The notes beneath the pieces were generated by a model, which ran no database searches, was not told where the DNA came from, and saw only the letters and a program-made list of their open reading frames with translations. A stretch of DNA of 64,000 bases from NCBI RefSeq assembly GCF_017833035.1, contig NZ_JAFIBM010000001.1:1984001-2048000 (forward strand), in the 5' to 3' direction. This DNA comes from Frigoribacterium sp. PvP032. Lineage in GTDB: Bacteria; Actinomycetota; Actinomycetes; Actinomycetales; Microbacteriaceae. This document shows, piece after piece, positions 31,595 to 41,947 of this stretch. The position numbers were made by a program, and so were the translations under genes. The number at the start of each line of letters is the position of its first letter. Position 1 is the first letter of the stretch.

Positions 31595-32596
31595 GTGTTC
31601 GTTCCCCTGAGCATCCCGAGCCCCTCCGTCGACTGGCAGTACTTCGACCTGACGAGCTGGATCAACTCGACGTTCGGCGCGGCGCTGCCCGGGTCCCTCC
31701 GCATCCACGCCTACGCGATCTGCATCCTCGTCGGGATCATCGCGGCGGTCCTCCTCACGAACAAGCGCCTGGTCGACCGTGGCGCCGAGCGCTGGGTCGT
31801 CATCGACGTCGCCATCTTCGCGGTGCCGCTCGGCATCATCGGCGGTCGCTTCTTCCACGTCATCACGCACCCGGCCGACTACTTCTCGTCGGTCGACCGA
31901 TGGGTGCACGTGCTCTACATCTGGGAGGGCGGGCTCGCCATCTACGGCGCCCTCCTCTTCGGCGCCCTCGGCGTCTGGCTCGGCTGCCGCGCCACCGGCC
32001 TGCGCTTCTCCGTCTTCGCCGACGCCCTCGCGCCCGGGCTCCTCGTCGCCCAGGCCTTCGGCCGGCTCGGCAACTGGTTCAACCACGAGCTGTTCGGCCT
32101 GCCGACCGACCTGCCCTGGGGCCTCGAGATCGAGTCGACCAACCCCGCCTACCCGGTGGGCCTGCCCGAGGGCACGCTGTTCCACCCGACCTTCCTCTAC
32201 GAGATCATCTGGATGCTGGCCGGCGTCGCCCTCCTGCTGCTCATCGAGCGCAAGACGGCCATGCAGTGGGGCCGCGCCCTCGCGTTCTACCTGGTCTGGT
32301 ACGGGATCGGCCGCTCGGTCTTCGAGTCCATCCGCACCGACCCGAGCCTCCTGTTCTTCGGCATCCGCACCAACGTCTGGATGTCCTTCGCCGCGATCGT
32401 CCTCGGCATCGCCATCTGGGTCGTCGCGAATCGTCGGCACACGGGCCTGCTGCCCGGTCCGTACGTGCCAGGGCGCGCGCCGTCCGATCGTGCGGCTGAG
32501 GTAGACTCGCGCGACACGTACACGGAGGACGACGAACCCGAGTTGGTCACCGTGGCATCATCGGACGACAACACCGAGACCACGCCACGCTCCTGA
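31595..32596 (+). CDS. lgt: Prolipoprotein diacylglyceryl transferase
   Basis: A 333-residue integral membrane enzyme with about seven helices that adds diacylglycerol to the lipobox Cys of prolipoproteins. [15 protein letters not shown] matches the conserved HGG/IYG region, and the signature [13 protein letters not shown] is intact with its Arg, Asn and Glu. [14 protein letters not shown] is the conserved C-terminal arginine region. The cytoplasmic C-terminal 60 residues are acidic and variable. A TAGACT hexamer at 32502-32507 inside the gene could serve gltB but may be chance. The 226 bases after it hold no gene I can support. Confidence 0.95.
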   Translation: MFVPLSIPSPSVDWQYFDLTSWINSTFGAALPGSLRIHAYAICILVGIIAAVLLTNKRLVDRGAERWVVIDVAIFAVPLGIIGGRFFHVITHPADYFSSVDRWVHVLYIWEGGLAIYGALLFGALGVWLGCRATGLRFSVFADALAPGLLVAQAFGRLGNWFNHELFGLPTDLPWGLEIESTNPAYPVGLPEGTLFHPTFLYEIIWMLAGVALLLLIERKTAMQWGRALAFYLVWYGIGRSVFESIRTDPSLLFFGIRTNVWMSFAAIVLGIAIWVVANRRHTGLLPGPYVPGRAPSDRAAEVDSRDTYTEDDEPELVTVASSDDNTETTPRS

Positions 32597-32822
32597 GCCA
32601 GACGGTCACCGACGACACGACCTGTTCCCTCAGCAGCACCCTCCGCGACGAGCACCGCCTCACGGCTGCCACAAGCAGCCACGGGAAGTCATGCTGCGCC
32701 GCACCCGGGCCCATCGCCGCCCGGTCAGCACCTGCCGACGACCGCCGCCTCCGCGGCGTCGTCTCGACGACGGGCCGACGACGTCCCGACCCCCATCGGA
32801 TCTCCCCGTGAGGACGGATCAC

Positions 32823-35800
32823 ATGGCGCTCACGCCAGTTCACCAGCAGTTCAGCACCGTTCCCGCTGCTGCGGGCCTGTACGACCCGCGCAACGAGAAG
32901 GACGCGTGCGGCCTCGCCATGGTCGCGACGCTCCGCGGCACCCCGGGCCACGACATCGTCGACGCCGCCCTCGGCGCGCTCCGCAACCTCGAGCACCGCG
33001 GCGCCATCGGCTCCGACGCGGGCACGGGCGACGGTGCCGGCATCCTCTGCCAGGTCCCCGACGCCTTCCTCCGTGCCGTCGTCGACTTCGAGCTGCCCGA
33101 GGCCGGGCAGTACGCCGTCGGCCTCGCGTTCCTCCCCACCGACGAGCAGGAGCGCGCCGAGCTGAAGACCGGCGTCGAGCGCATCGCGAACCTGGAGCAG
33201 CTCGACGTCCTCGGCTGGCGCGAGGTGCCGGTGCGCCCCGACGAGCTCGGCTCCCTGGCTCGTGGGGCCATGCCGGCCTTCGAGCAGCTGTTCGTCCGCA
33301 GCCGCCGTCACGGTGCCGACGGCGAGCCCCTCTCGGGCGTGGCGCTCGACCGTCAGGCCTACCGCCTGCGCAAGCGCTCCGAGTCCAAGCTCGGCGCGTA
33401 CTTCGCCTCGCTCGGCAGCCGCACCACGGTCTACAAGGGCATGGTCACGACCCTGCAGCTCGAGCCCTTCTACCCCGACCTCAGCGACGAGCGCTTCGCG
33501 TCGAAGCTGGCCGTCGTGCACTCCCGCTACTCGACGAACACGTTCCCGTCCTGGCCGCTCGCGCAGCCGTTCCGGATGATCGCGCACAACGGCGAGATCA
33601 ACACGGTCCGGGGCAACCGCAACTGGATGCGGGCCCGCCAGTCCCAGCTCGAGTCCGAGCTGCTGGGCGACCTCAAGCCGCTGCTGCCCGTGGTCAGCCC
33701 CGGCGCCAGCGACTCCGCCTCGTTCGACGAGGTCGTCGAGCTGCTGAGCCTCACCGGTCGCTCGCTGCCGCACGCGATCATGATGATGGTCCCGGAAGCG
33801 TGGGAGAACCAGGTCGACATCGACCCGACCCTGCGCGACTTCTACGAGTACCACTCGATGATCATGGAGGCGTGGGACGGCCCCGCCGCCATCACGTTCA
33901 CCGACGGCAGCCTCGTGGGCGCCACCCTCGACCGCAACGGCCTGCGCCCCGGCCGCTACCTGGTCACCGACGACGGCCTCGTCGTGCTCGCCAGCGAGAT
34001 CGGCGTGCTGCCCGACATCGACCCCGCGAAGATCGTCCGCAAGGGCCGGCTGCGCCCCGGCAAGATGTTCCTCGTCGACACCGAGGCCGGCCGCCTGATC
34101 GAGGACGACGAGATCAAGCGCGACCTCGCCTCGTCCGAGCCCTTCGGCGAGTGGCTCGCCGAGGGTCGCATCCGCCTCTCCGAGCTGCCGGAGCGCGAGC
34201 ACATCGTGCACACGCCTGCCTCCGTCATCCGTCGTCAGCGCACCTTCGGCTACACCGAGGAAGAAGTGCGGATCCTGCTCACGCCGATGGCGAAGACCGG
34301 GGCGGAGCCCCTCGGTGCCATGGGCAGCGACACGCCCATCGCGGTGCTGTCCGAGCGCCCGCGCCTCCTGTTCGACTACTTCACCCAGCAGTTCGCGCAG
34401 GTGACGAACCCGCCGCTCGACTCGATCCGTGAGCAGGTCGTCACGTCGCTGTCGCTCGGCCTCGGCCCGGAGCGCAACCTGCTCTCGGCGACCCCGGAGC
34501 ACGCGCGCCAGGTCGTGCTCGACTTCCCCGTCATCGACAACGACGAGCTCGCGAAGATCCAGCACATCGACCCGAGCCCCGGGTCGCGAGTCACCTCGAC
34601 GATCCGCGGCCTCTACCGGGCCGACAAGGGCCCGCGCGCGCTCGAGAAGCGCATCGCGGCGATGTGCAACGAGGTCGACGACGCCATCGAGGCCGGGGCC
34701 GAGTTCATCGTGCTCTCCGACCGCGACTCGAACCAGGACTTCGCGCCCGTGCCGTCCCTCCTGATGCTCGCCGCGGTGCACCACCACCTGATCCGCACCG
34801 AGAAGCGCATGTCCGTCGGCCTGATCGTCGAGGCCGGCGACGTCCGCGAGGTGCACCACGTCGCGACGCTGATCGGCTACGGCGCGTCGGCGATCAACCC
34901 GTACCTCGCCATGGAGACCTGCGAGAACCTCGTGCGGTCGGGCATGATCACCGGCATCTCGCCGGAGGACGCCGTCCACAACCTGATCAAGGCGCTCGGC
35001 AAGGGCGTGCTCAAGATCATGTCCAAGATGGGCATCTCGACGGTGTCGAGCTACGCCGCGGCCCAGGCGTTCGAGGCCGTCGGCCTCAGCCAGGAGTTCG
35101 TCGACACCTACTTCACCGGCACGTCGAGCGTGCTCGGCGGCGTGGGCATCGACGTCGTCGCGGCCGAGAACAAGCAGCGCCACACGAGCGCCTACCCGAC
35201 CGACGGGTCCGTCGTGGCGCACGAGCGCCTGGCGACCGGGGGCGAGTACCAGTGGCGCCGTGAGGGCCCCCGGCACCTCTTCAACCCGGACACCGTCTTC
35301 CGCCTGCAGCACGCGACGCGCACGCGCCGGTACGACATCTTCCGCGAGTACACGAAGCTCGTCGACGACCAGTCCGAAGACCTGATGACCCTGCGCGGGC
35401 TGTTCTCCTTCAGGCAGGGGCTCCGCGAGCCGGTGCCGCTCGACGAGGTCGAGCCGATCGAGTCGATCGTCAAGCGGTTCTCGACGGGCGCGATGAGCTA
35501 CGGCTCGATCTCGAAGGAGGCGCACGAGACCCTCGCGATCGCGATGAACCGCCTGGGCGGCAAGTCCAACACGGGCGAGGGCGGGGAAGACGTCGACCGG
35601 CTGCTCGACCCCGAGCGCCGCAGCGCCGTCAAGCAGGTCGCGTCGGGCCGCTTCGGCGTCACGAGCATGTACCTGACGCACGCCACCGACATCCAGCTCA
35701 AGATGGCGCAGGGCGCCAAGCCGGGCGAGGGCGGCCAGCTGCCCCCGACCAAGGTGTACCCGTGGGTTGCCCGCACCCGCCACGCGACGCCGGGCGTCGG

Positions 35801-37403
35801 CCTGATCAGCCCGCCGCCGCACCACGACATCTACTCCATCGAGGACCTGAAGCAGCTCATCTTCGACGTGAAGCGCGCCAACCCGACCGCTCGGGTGCAC
35901 GTCAAGCTCGTGAGCCAGTCGGGCATCGGCGCGGTCGCCGCGGGCGTGACGAAGGCCCTCGCCGACGTCGTGCTCGTCTCGGGCCACGACGGCGGCACGG
36001 GCGCCAGCCCGCTCAACTCGCTCAAGCACGCCGGCACGCCGTGGGAGATCGGCCTCGCCGAGACGCAGCAGACGCTGATGCTCAACGGCATGCGCGACCG
36101 CGTCGTCGTGCAGGTCGACGGCCAGATGAAGACGGGCCGCGACGTCGTGATCGCCGCGCTGCTCGGCGGCGAGGAGTTCGGCTTCGCGACGGCCCCGCTG
36201 ATCGTCGAGGGCTGCATCATGATGCGCGTCTGCCACCTCGACACCTGCCCTGTGGGCGTCGCCACGCAGAACCCCGAGCTCCGGGCGCGCTTCTCGGGCA
36301 AGCCCGAGTTCGTCGTCAACTTCTTCGAGTTCCTGGCGCAGGAGGTGCGTGAGATCCTCGCGTCCCTCGGCTTCCGCAGCCTCGACGAGGCGGTCGGCCG
36401 CACCGACGCCCTGGACGTCGACCGCGCCCTCGACCACTGGAAGGCGTCCGGTCTCGACCTGTCGCCCGTGCTGGTCGGCCCGCACTTCGACGACGACGAG
36501 CCCCGCCGCAACCGGAGGCAGCAGGACCACGACCTCGAGTCGCACTTCGACGTCGAGCTGATCGCCCGCAGCGCGGACGCGCTCGAGAACGGCGGCAAGG
36601 TGGCGATCTCGCTGCCCATCCGCAACACCGAGCGCGCCGTCGGCACCATGCTCGGCCACGAGGTGACCGTCCGCCACGGCGAGCACGGCCTCCCCCAAGG
36701 CAGCATCGACGTCACGCTGACGGGCTCGGCGGGGCAGTCGCTCGGCGCGTTCCTCCCGGCCGGGATCACCCTGCGACTCGAGGGCGACAGCAACGACTAC
36801 GTGGGCAAGGGCCTCTCCGGCGGCATCGTCGTCGTGCGTCCTTCGCGGGAGAGCACCTTCGTCGCCGAGGACAACGTCATCGCCGGCAACGTGATCGGCT
36901 ACGGCGCGACCCAGGGCAGCCTCTTCATCCGCGGCATCGTGGGCGAGCGCTTCCTGGTCCGCAACTCGGGTGCCAGCGCCGTCGTCGAGGGCGTGGGCGA
37001 CCACGCGCTCGAGTACATGACCGGCGGGCTCGCCGTCATCCTCGGCGACACGGGCCGGAACCTCGGCGCGGGCATGTCCGGCGGCACGGCCTACGTGCAC
37101 CGGCTCCGCAGCGAACGGGTGAACGCCGAGTCCCTCGCGTCCGGCGAGCTCGAGCTGCACCCGCTCGGCAGCGCCGACGTCGAGATCCTCACCGACCTCC
37201 TGTCGCGGCACCTGGCCGAGACGGGCTCGCCCGTCGCCGAGCGCCTGCTCGCCGACGTCGACGCCTCGGCGTCGGAGTTCGTCAAGGTCCTGCCGCGTGA
37301 CTACGCCGCCGTCCTCGCCACCCGGCAGACGGCCGTCGACGAGGGTCTCGACCCCGATGGCGACGAAGCCTGGAAGCGAATCCTGGAGGTGACCGGTGGC
37401 TGA
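32823..37403 (+). CDS. gltB: Glutamate synthase (NADPH) large subunit
   Basis: A 1526-residue GOGAT alpha chain that makes glutamate from 2-oxoglutarate and glutamine. The class II glutaminase nucleophile is Cys29 in KDACGLAM, exposed after removal of a 28-residue propeptide. The FMN/synthase domain has [19 protein letters not shown] and [11 protein letters not shown]. The 3Fe-4S Cys cluster is [15 protein letters not shown]. The C-terminal GXGXG beta-helix ([23 protein letters not shown]) closes it. ATG 32823 with GAGGAC upstream is chosen; ATG 32691 would add 44 Arg/Pro-rich residues that look like untranslated DNA. The stop overlaps gltD by 8 bases. Confidence 0.95.
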   Translation: MALTPVHQQFSTVPAAAGLYDPRNEKDACGLAMVATLRGTPGHDIVDAALGALRNLEHRGAIGSDAGTGDGAGILCQVPDAFLRAVVDFELPEAGQYAVGLAFLPTDEQERAELKTGVERIANLEQLDVLGWREVPVRPDELGSLARGAMPAFEQLFVRSRRHGADGEPLSGVALDRQAYRLRKRSESKLGAYFASLGSRTTVYKGMVTTLQLEPFYPDLSDERFASKLAVVHSRYSTNTFPSWPLAQPFRMIAHNGEINTVRGNRNWMRARQSQLESELLGDLKPLLPVVSPGASDSASFDEVVELLSLTGRSLPHAIMMMVPEAWENQVDIDPTLRDFYEYHSMIMEAWDGPAAITFTDGSLVGATLDRNGLRPGRYLVTDDGLVVLASEIGVLPDIDPAKIVRKGRLRPGKMFLVDTEAGRLIEDDEIKRDLASSEPFGEWLAEGRIRLSELPEREHIVHTPASVIRRQRTFGYTEEEVRILLTPMAKTGAEPLGAMGSDTPIAVLSERPRLLFDYFTQQFAQVTNPPLDSIREQVVTSLSLGLGPERNLLSATPEHARQVVLDFPVIDNDELAKIQHIDPSPGSRVTSTIRGLYRADKGPRALEKRIAAMCNEVDDAIEAGAEFIVLSDRDSNQDFAPVPSLLMLAAVHHHLIRTEKRMSVGLIVEAGDVREVHHVATLIGYGASAINPYLAMETCENLVRSGMITGISPEDAVHNLIKALGKGVLKIMSKMGISTVSSYAAAQAFEAVGLSQEFVDTYFTGTSSVLGGVGIDVVAAENKQRHTSAYPTDGSVVAHERLATGGEYQWRREGPRHLFNPDTVFRLQHATRTRRYDIFREYTKLVDDQSEDLMTLRGLFSFRQGLREPVPLDEVEPIESIVKRFSTGAMSYGSISKEAHETLAIAMNRLGGKSNTGEGGEDVDRLLDPERRSAVKQVASGRFGVTSMYLTHATDIQLKMAQGAKPGEGGQLPPTKVYPWVARTRHATPGVGLISPPPHHDIYSIEDLKQLIFDVKRANPTARVHVKLVSQSGIGAVAAGVTKALADVVLVSGHDGGTGASPLNSLKHAGTPWEIGLAETQQTLMLNGMRDRVVVQVDGQMKTGRDVVIAALLGGEEFGFATAPLIVEGCIMMRVCHLDTCPVGVATQNPELRARFSGKPEFVVNFFEFLAQEVREILASLGFRSLDEAVGRTDALDVDRALDHWKASGLDLSPVLVGPHFDDDEPRRNRRQQDHDLESHFDVELIARSADALENGGKVAISLPIRNTERAVGTMLGHEVTVRHGEHGLPQGSIDVTLTGSAGQSLGAFLPAGITLRLEGDSNDYVGKGLSGGIVVVRPSRESTFVAEDNVIAGNVIGYGATQGSLFIRGIVGERFLVRNSGASAVVEGVGDHALEYMTGGLAVILGDTGRNLGAGMSGGTAYVHRLRSERVNAESLASGELELHPLGSADVEILTDLLSRHLAETGSPVAERLLADVDASASEFVKVLPRDYAAVLATRQTAVDEGLDPDGDEAWKRILEVTGG

Positions 37404-38853
37404 TCCGAAGGGGTTCCTGAAGACCCAGAAGCGCGAGCTCCCGAAGCGTCGTCCCGTGTCCGTGCGGTTGATGGACTACAAGGAGGTGTACGAGCAGCAG
37501 GAGAGCGGCGAGCTCCGCCGGCAGGCGGGCCGCTGCATGGACTGCGGCGTGCCGTTCTGCCACCAGGGGTGCCCGCTCGGCAACCTCATCCCCGAGTGGA
37601 ACGACCTCATGTGGCGCGGCGAGGGCCGCCAGGCCAGCGAGCGGCTGCACGCGACCAACAACTTCCCCGAGTTCACGGGCCGCCTGTGCCCCGCGCCCTG
37701 CGAGGCCTCCTGCGTCCTGGGCATCAACCAGCCGCCGGTGACGATCAAGCAGGTCGAGGTCAGCATCATCGACCAGGCCTTCCAGCAGGGCTGGGTCACG
37801 CCGCACCCGCCAGAGCGCCTCACGGGCAAGACCGTGGCCGTCGTCGGGTCCGGCCCGGCCGGTCTCGCCGCCGCGCAGCAGCTGACGCGGGCGGGCCACA
37901 CCGTCGCCGTCTACGAGCGCGACGACCGCATCGGCGGCCTCCTCCGCTACGGCATCCCGGACTTCAAGATGGAGAAGAAGCAGATCGAGCAGCGGCTCGC
38001 CCAGATGCGGGCCGAGGGCACGCGCTTCCGGGCCGGCGTCGAGATCGGACGCGACATCGCCTGGGACGACCTCCGCGCACGCTACGACGCCGTCGTGGTG
38101 GCCACGGGCTCCACAGTGCCGCGCGACCTCGACATCCCGGGCCGCGACCTCTCGGGCGTGCACTTCGCCATGGAGTACCTGGTGCAGCAGAACCGCACGG
38201 GCGCCGGCGACCGGGTCGACGACCAGATCACGGCCGAGGGCAAGCACGTCGTCGTCCTCGGCGGCGGCGACACGGGAGCCGACTGCATCGGCACGGCGCA
38301 CCGTCAGGGCGCCCTGTCCGTGACCAACCTCGCGATCGGGCAGCAGCCCCCGGAGGAGCGGACCGAGTCCCAGCCCTGGCCCACCTTCCCGACGCTGTTC
38401 GAGGTCGCCAGCGCCCACGAGGAGGGCGGAGAGCGGATGTACCTCGCCTCCACCGTCGAGTTCCTGCGCAACGAGGTCGGCGAGGTCCGTGCCGTCCGCG
38501 TCGCCGAGACCGAGTACCTCGACGGCCGTCGCGTGCCGAAGGCCGGCACCGAGCGCGAGATCCCCGCCGACCTCGTCCTCCTCGCCCTCGGCTTCACCGG
38601 CCCGGAGCGTGAGGCGATCGAGCAGCAGCTGCGCGTGCCGTTCGACTCGCGCGGCAACCTCGACCGCGGCGGCGACTACCAGACGTCCGAGCCCGGCGTG
38701 TTCGTGACCGGCGACGCCGGCCGCGGCCAGTCGCTGATCGTGTGGGCGATCGCCGAGGGCCGCGCGGCGGCCTCGGCCGTGGACGCCTGGCTCGAGGGCG
38801 AGACGATCCTGCCGTTCCCGGTCAAGCCCACGGATCGCGCCATTTCGGTCTGA
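37396..38853 (+). CDS. gltD: Glutamate synthase (NADPH) small subunit
   Basis: A 485-residue beta chain that passes electrons from NADPH through FAD and 4Fe-4S clusters to GltB. The N-terminal cluster ligands are in [17 protein letters not shown] and [13 protein letters not shown]. The FAD Rossmann site is [15 protein letters not shown] and the NADPH site [34 protein letters not shown] is the final FAD motif. GTG 37396 lies inside the end of gltB. Confidence 0.96.
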   Translation: MADPKGFLKTQKRELPKRRPVSVRLMDYKEVYEQQESGELRRQAGRCMDCGVPFCHQGCPLGNLIPEWNDLMWRGEGRQASERLHATNNFPEFTGRLCPAPCEASCVLGINQPPVTIKQVEVSIIDQAFQQGWVTPHPPERLTGKTVAVVGSGPAGLAAAQQLTRAGHTVAVYERDDRIGGLLRYGIPDFKMEKKQIEQRLAQMRAEGTRFRAGVEIGRDIAWDDLRARYDAVVVATGSTVPRDLDIPGRDLSGVHFAMEYLVQQNRTGAGDRVDDQITAEGKHVVVLGGGDTGADCIGTAHRQGALSVTNLAIGQQPPEERTESQPWPTFPTLFEVASAHEEGGERMYLASTVEFLRNEVGEVRAVRVAETEYLDGRRVPKAGTEREIPADLVLLALGFTGPEREAIEQQLRVPFDSRGNLDRGGDYQTSEPGVFVTGDAGRGQSLIVWAIAEGRAAASAVDAWLEGETILPFPVKPTDRAISV

Positions 38854-38871
38854 CCCGGCTCGAGTCGGGAA

Positions 38872-38905
38872 TAAGGTGGTGGGACGGGTCCTCAGCCGTC
38901 CCACC
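38872..38905 (+). promoter_or_regulatory. Putative pyk promoter and leader hairpin
   Basis: TAAGGT (38872-38877) may be a -10 box. It abuts a perfect 10-bp inverted repeat, GGTGGGACGG (38878-38887) and CCGTCCCACC (38896-38905), with an 8-base loop. The hairpin is either the terminator of gltBD or the 5' end of the pyk mRNA. TAAGGAAC lies 3-10 bases before the pyk ATG. Confidence 0.45.
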
Positions 38906-38928
38906 CCCCTACCTACAGTAAGGAACAC

Positions 38929-40377
38929 ATGAGACGCGCAAAGATCGTCGCCACCCTCGGGCCGGCGACGTCGAGCTACGACGACATCCGGGCCATCATC
39001 GACGCCGGCGTCGACGTGGCCAGGATGAACCTCAGCCACGGCAGCTACGACGTGCACGAGTCCGTCTACGCCAACGTGCGCAAGGCCGCTGCGGACGCCG
39101 AGCGTCCCGTGGCCGTGCTCGTCGACCTGCAGGGCCCGAAGATCCGCCTCGGCAAGTTCTCCGACGGCCCGCACGACCTGGCTGTCGGCGACGTGTTCAA
39201 GATCACGACCGACGAGATCCTCGGCACGAAGGAGATCTGCGGCACGACCTTCAAGGGCCTGCCCGGCGACGTCGCCGTGGGCGACCCGCTGCTGATCGAC
39301 GACGGCCGCGTGAAGCTGCGCGTGCTCGAGACCGACGGCACGACCGTGACGACCGAGGTCGTCGTGGCGGGCACAGTCTCGAACAACAAGGGCATCAACC
39401 TGCCCGGCGTCGCCGTGAGCGTCCCTGCCCTGTCCGAGAAAGACGAAGCGGACCTCCGCTGGGGCCTGGCACTGGGCGCCGACTTCATCGCGCTCTCGTT
39501 CGTCCGCGACGCCGACGACGTCACCCGCGTGCACGAGATCATGGCAGAGGAGGGGCGTCGTCTGCCCGTCATCGCCAAGATCGAGAAGCCGCAGGCCGTC
39601 GACAACCTCGAGGCCATCATCGACGCGTTCGACGGCATCATGGTCGCCCGTGGCGACCTGGGCGTCGAGCTGCCGCTCGAGGCCGTGCCGATCGTGCAGA
39701 AGCACGCCGTCGAGCTGTCCCGCCGCATGGCGAAGCCGGTCATCGTCGCGACGCAGATGCTCGAGTCGATGATCTCCAGCCCGATCCCGACGCGCGCCGA
39801 GACGTCCGACGTGGCGAACGCCGTGCTCGACGGTGCCGACGCGGTCATGCTCAGCGGCGAGACCAGCGTGGGGGAGTACCCCGTCGTCACGGTGCAGACC
39901 ATGGCCCGCATCGTCGCCTCGACCGAGGAGCACGGTCTCGAGCGCATCCCGCCGCTAGGCACGAAGCCCCGCACCCAGGGCGGCGCGATCACCCTCGCGG
40001 CGGCCGACGTGGCCGAGTTCGTCCAGGCTCGGTACCTCTGCGTCTTCACCGAGTCGGGCGACTCCGTGCGTCGCATGTCGCGCCTCCGTCACTCGATCCC
40101 GATCCTGGCCTTCACTCCCAACGAGGCGACCCGTCGTCGCATGGCGCTCAGCTGGGGCGTGCAGTCCTTCCTCGTCGAGAACGTCACGCACACGGACGCC
40201 ATGTTCGAGCAGGTCGACGACATCCTCCTCGGCAACGCGCTGGCGCTCTCGGGCGAGAAGGTCATCGTCATCGCCGGTTCCCCTCCCGGGATCGCCGGGT
40301 CGACGAACGACCTCCGCGTGCACCGCGTGGGCGACGCGCACGGCGAGGCCGCGCCGGCCTACGCCAGCAAGAACTAG
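38929..40377 (+). CDS. pyk: Pyruvate kinase
   Basis: A 482-residue glycolytic enzyme turning PEP and ADP into pyruvate and ATP. RRAKIVATLGPATSS, MNLSHGSYDVHE, LQGPKIRLGKF and the signature IAKIEKPQAVDNLEAI (catalytic Lys, metal Glu) are present, with MVARGDLGVELP and ATQMLESMISSPIPTRAE. The C-terminal allosteric domain is complete. AAGGAAC upstream of ATG 38929 is a clear ribosome binding site. Confidence 0.97.
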   Translation: MRRAKIVATLGPATSSYDDIRAIIDAGVDVARMNLSHGSYDVHESVYANVRKAAADAERPVAVLVDLQGPKIRLGKFSDGPHDLAVGDVFKITTDEILGTKEICGTTFKGLPGDVAVGDPLLIDDGRVKLRVLETDGTTVTTEVVVAGTVSNNKGINLPGVAVSVPALSEKDEADLRWGLALGADFIALSFVRDADDVTRVHEIMAEEGRRLPVIAKIEKPQAVDNLEAIIDAFDGIMVARGDLGVELPLEAVPIVQKHAVELSRRMAKPVIVATQMLESMISSPIPTRAETSDVANAVLDGADAVMLSGETSVGEYPVVTVQTMARIVASTEEHGLERIPPLGTKPRTQGGAITLAAADVAEFVQARYLCVFTESGDSVRRMSRLRHSIPILAFTPNEATRRRMALSWGVQSFLVENVTHTDAMFEQVDDILLGNALALSGEKVIVIAGSPPGIAGSTNDLRVHRVGDAHGEAAPAYASKN

Positions 40378-40388
40378 CGCGCTCACCC

Positions 40389-40432
40389 GACGACGGCCGG
40401 GCCGCCTCCACGGAGGCGGTCCGGCCGTCGTC
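40389..40432 (+). terminator. Very strong pyk terminator hairpin
   Basis: GACGACGGCCGG (40389-40400) pairs with CCGGCCGTCGTC (40421-40432) and CCGCCTCC (40402-40409) with GGAGGCGG (40412-40419), joined by a G-U pair, so the stem is 21 bp with almost no loop. It starts 11 bases after the pyk stop. No U-tract follows, as is usual in high-GC Actinobacteria. Confidence 0.8.
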
Positions 40433-40456
40433 GTCCGCGGGCCCGTACCTGCCGAG

Positions 40457-40516
40457 ACCCGCCGGAGCCGCGCGCACCCTCGCTCGCGCCGCGCGGTGCG
40501 CGCGGCTCCGGCGGGT
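40457..40516 (+). repeat. Perfect 22-bp inverted repeat
   Basis: Bases 40457-40478 (ACCCGCCGG...GCGCACC) and 40495-40516 are exact reverse complements, separated by 16 bases. It follows the pyk terminator by 24 bases and precedes the -10 box at 40565. It may be a second terminator, a REP-like element or a protein site. Both arms contain CCGGAGCCGCGCGC. Confidence 0.8.
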
Positions 40517-40564
40517 GTGCACGGTCCCGCCGCAGACCACCCGTGCACCCACAGACTGCGGGCG

Positions 40565-40570
40565 TAGCCT
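40565..40570 (+). promoter_or_regulatory. -10 box of a leaderless promoter (hypothetical gene)
   Basis: TAGCCT ends 6 bases before the ATG at 40577, so the transcript should start at the ATG. Confidence 0.55.
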
Positions 40571-40576
40571 CCCGCC

Positions 40577-41194
40577 ATGTCCGTCGGCCCTTCGCATCCC
40601 CGCTGCTTCGTCGTCGGAGGCGCCCTGTGGGTGGTGCCGAGCGGCACCGGCCACGACGTCGACACCACCAGGCGCAGCCGAGCAGGCACCGGACGCGTCG
40701 GCGACGACCGCCCCGCCCTCGTCGACGCCTGGACGCTCACCGGGGGAGTCACGGGCGGGTTCTTCATGGGCACAGTGGCGGGCGCCGTCTGGCATGTAGA
40801 GGGGCTCGTCGACCTGGCGGCGTTCGTCGTCTCGGGCGCGGTCGTCGGTGCCGTCCTCGCCATCGGCACCAAGCGCCTCTTCGCCGACTTCAGTGAACCG
40901 ACCCCGGTCCAGACGCAGCCCGTCGAGTCGGATCGTGACCTGCCGGCCGTCCGCGTGCCGTGGGACGTCGCGAACGCCGCCCCGGACGACGCCGACGGTG
41001 ACGAGCTCGCCCTGTGGTCGCTGCGCGCCGAGCGCTGGCGGCTCGCCCGTGCCGCGAGGGAGGCTCGCGGGCTACGGCTCGGAGACGGACCCGATGACGA
41101 GAGAGCCGAGACCGAGGCGGAGTACCGGGAGGCCGCGGCCGACTACGAGCCCGTGGCGCGCCTCCTGGGCCTGCCGCTGCCGCTGCCGCTCTGA
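40577..41194 (+). CDS. Hypothetical membrane protein
   Basis: A 205-residue protein that I do not recognise. Residues 1-48 are polar with a short hydrophobic patch (FVVGGALWVV). Two glycine-rich hydrophobic segments, about 51-71 and 77-97, predict a membrane hairpin. Residues 105-205 are charged and helical (RAERWRLARAAREAR; AETEAEYREAAADYEP), and may form a short coiled coil. It ends in LPLPLPL. It stands alone: strong hairpins lie on both sides, and its -10 box abuts the ATG. Codon use is like its neighbours, so it looks like a real gene. Confidence 0.7.
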   Translation: MSVGPSHPRCFVVGGALWVVPSGTGHDVDTTRRSRAGTGRVGDDRPALVDAWTLTGGVTGGFFMGTVAGAVWHVEGLVDLAAFVVSGAVVGAVLAIGTKRLFADFSEPTPVQTQPVESDRDLPAVRVPWDVANAAPDDADGDELALWSLRAERWRLARAAREARGLRLGDGPDDERAETEAEYREAAADYEPVARLLGLPLPLPL

Positions 41195-41215
41195 CGGAGT
41201 TGCCGGGCGCACGAA

Positions 41216-41249
41216 GAAGCCCCGATCCGCCGGGGCGGATCGGGGCTTC
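41216..41249. terminator. Bidirectional terminator between the hypothetical gene and cspA
   Basis: GAAGCCCCGATCCGCC (41216-41231) and GGCGGATCGGGGCTTC (41234-41249) form a perfect 16-bp stem with a 2-base loop between converging genes. On the minus strand it is followed by TTCG, giving a short T-rich end for cspA. Confidence 0.8.
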
Positions 41250-41302
41250 AGTGTCGGGGACGATCAGATCGTCACCATCGGCGTCTCGAGGACGCCGCCG
41301 AG

Positions 41303-41506
41303 TCAGATGACGCGGATGTTCTCGGCCTGGAGGCCCTTGTTGCCCTGAGCCGTGTCGAACTCGACCTTCTGGTTCTCCTCCAGGTTGCGGTAGCCGTCGC
41401 CGGCGATCGCGGAGAAGTGCGCGAAGACGTCAGTGGATCCGTCGTCGGGGGTGATGAAGCCGAAGCCCTTTTCGGAGTTGAACCACTTAACGGTACCTGT
41501 TGCCAT
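41303..41506 (-). CDS. cspA: Cold shock protein, CspA family
   Basis: A 67-residue single cold-shock domain. RNP1 is KGFGFI (residues 13-18) and RNP2 is VFAHF (27-31), both complete; GTVKWFN at 4-10 completes the nucleic-acid face. It binds single-stranded RNA/DNA and acts as an RNA chaperone. ATG 41506 on the minus strand has GAAGGAAC about 7 bases upstream. A longer upstream reading lies in the AT-richer leader and is rejected. The gene symbol follows the family. Confidence 0.96.
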   Translation of the reverse strand: MATGTVKWFNSEKGFGFITPDDGSTDVFAHFSAIAGDGYRNLEENQKVEFDTAQGNKGLQAENIRVI

Positions 41507-41702
41507 TTTTCTTGTTCCTTCAATCAGAGTTGTCGATCTCGATTTCGAGATCGCCAGTCGCGGTGCCTTTTTGTCCGCTCCCTCTGAGAACGACGCCCCC
41601 TGGCCGGGATTCCGAGGAACACCGACCTGGCACGTCGCGAGATACAAATGCGTAACACAACAACCAGTCACACCAGCGTAGTGCACGAGCGGCCCGGGTC
41701 AA
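41507..41702 (-). promoter_or_regulatory. cspA promoter and about 160-nt leader
   Basis: On the minus strand, TTGACC (41702-41697) and TACGCT (41680-41675) are separated by 16 bases, which fits a sigma-70 type promoter. A start near 41668 gives a leader of about 160 nt. It contains an 8-bp hairpin, CGATCTCG/CGAGATCG (41534-41553), 28 bases from the ATG. Base composition is lower in GC than flanking DNA. Long structured leaders are typical of cold-induced csp mRNAs in other bacteria. The stretch from 41703 to 41825 holds no feature I can support. Confidence 0.6.
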
Positions 41703-41825
41703 CTGTTTCGACACACGAAGTCGAGATCATCTCGATCTCACGCCGGGTCCGCGACGCTGCGGGGGCACTGCCGCGGCACGCGGACGCCGCGCGGAGGCAC
41801 GCGGAGGGAGAGGAGTCGTCGACCG

Positions 41826-41908
41826 TGCCGGATGTGGGACTCGAACCCACACGCCCTCTCGGACAGAGCATTTTGAGTGCCCCGCGTCTGCCATTCCGCC
41901 AATCCGGC
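41826..41908 (-). tRNA. tRNA-Leu (anticodon CAA)
   Basis: The minus strand folds as an 83-nt class II tRNA. The acceptor stem GCCGGAT pairs with ATCCGGC (7 bp), then discriminator A. The D arm is followed by an anticodon stem GGGCA/TGCTC with loop CTCAAAA, giving anticodon CAA for UUG. The long variable arm (GTCCGAGAGGGC region) and the T arm GTGGGTTCGAGTCCCAC are clear. No CCA is encoded. UUG is a rare leucine codon in this GC-rich coding DNA. Confidence 0.95.
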
Positions 41909-41934
41909 TCACGACGATCGAGGCGAGAATACCG

Positions 41935-41940
41935 TAGGCT
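41935..41940 (+). promoter_or_regulatory. -10 box of a leaderless promoter (pdtaR)
   Basis: TAGGCT ends 7 bases before the GTG at 41948. It decides the start, since upstream in-frame codons run through the tRNA gene. Confidence 0.6.
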
Positions 41941-41947
41941 CTGCTTC

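Noticed and set aside
32597-32822. Possible N-terminal extension of gltB from ATG 32691, or a riboswitch in the gap
   Set aside because: The 44 extra residues are Arg/Pro/Thr-rich without similarity to GltB propeptides, and ATG 32823 has a better ribosome site. No known glutamine or other riboswitch core was recognised.
32547-37211. Very long open frame on the minus strand across gltB
   Set aside because: It mirrors gltB codon structure (GC-rich third positions remove antisense stops), has no family motifs and consists of Arg/Asp/Val/Ala-rich runs. The same holds for the long antisense frames over carB, aroB-AAA+, uvrB and uvrA.
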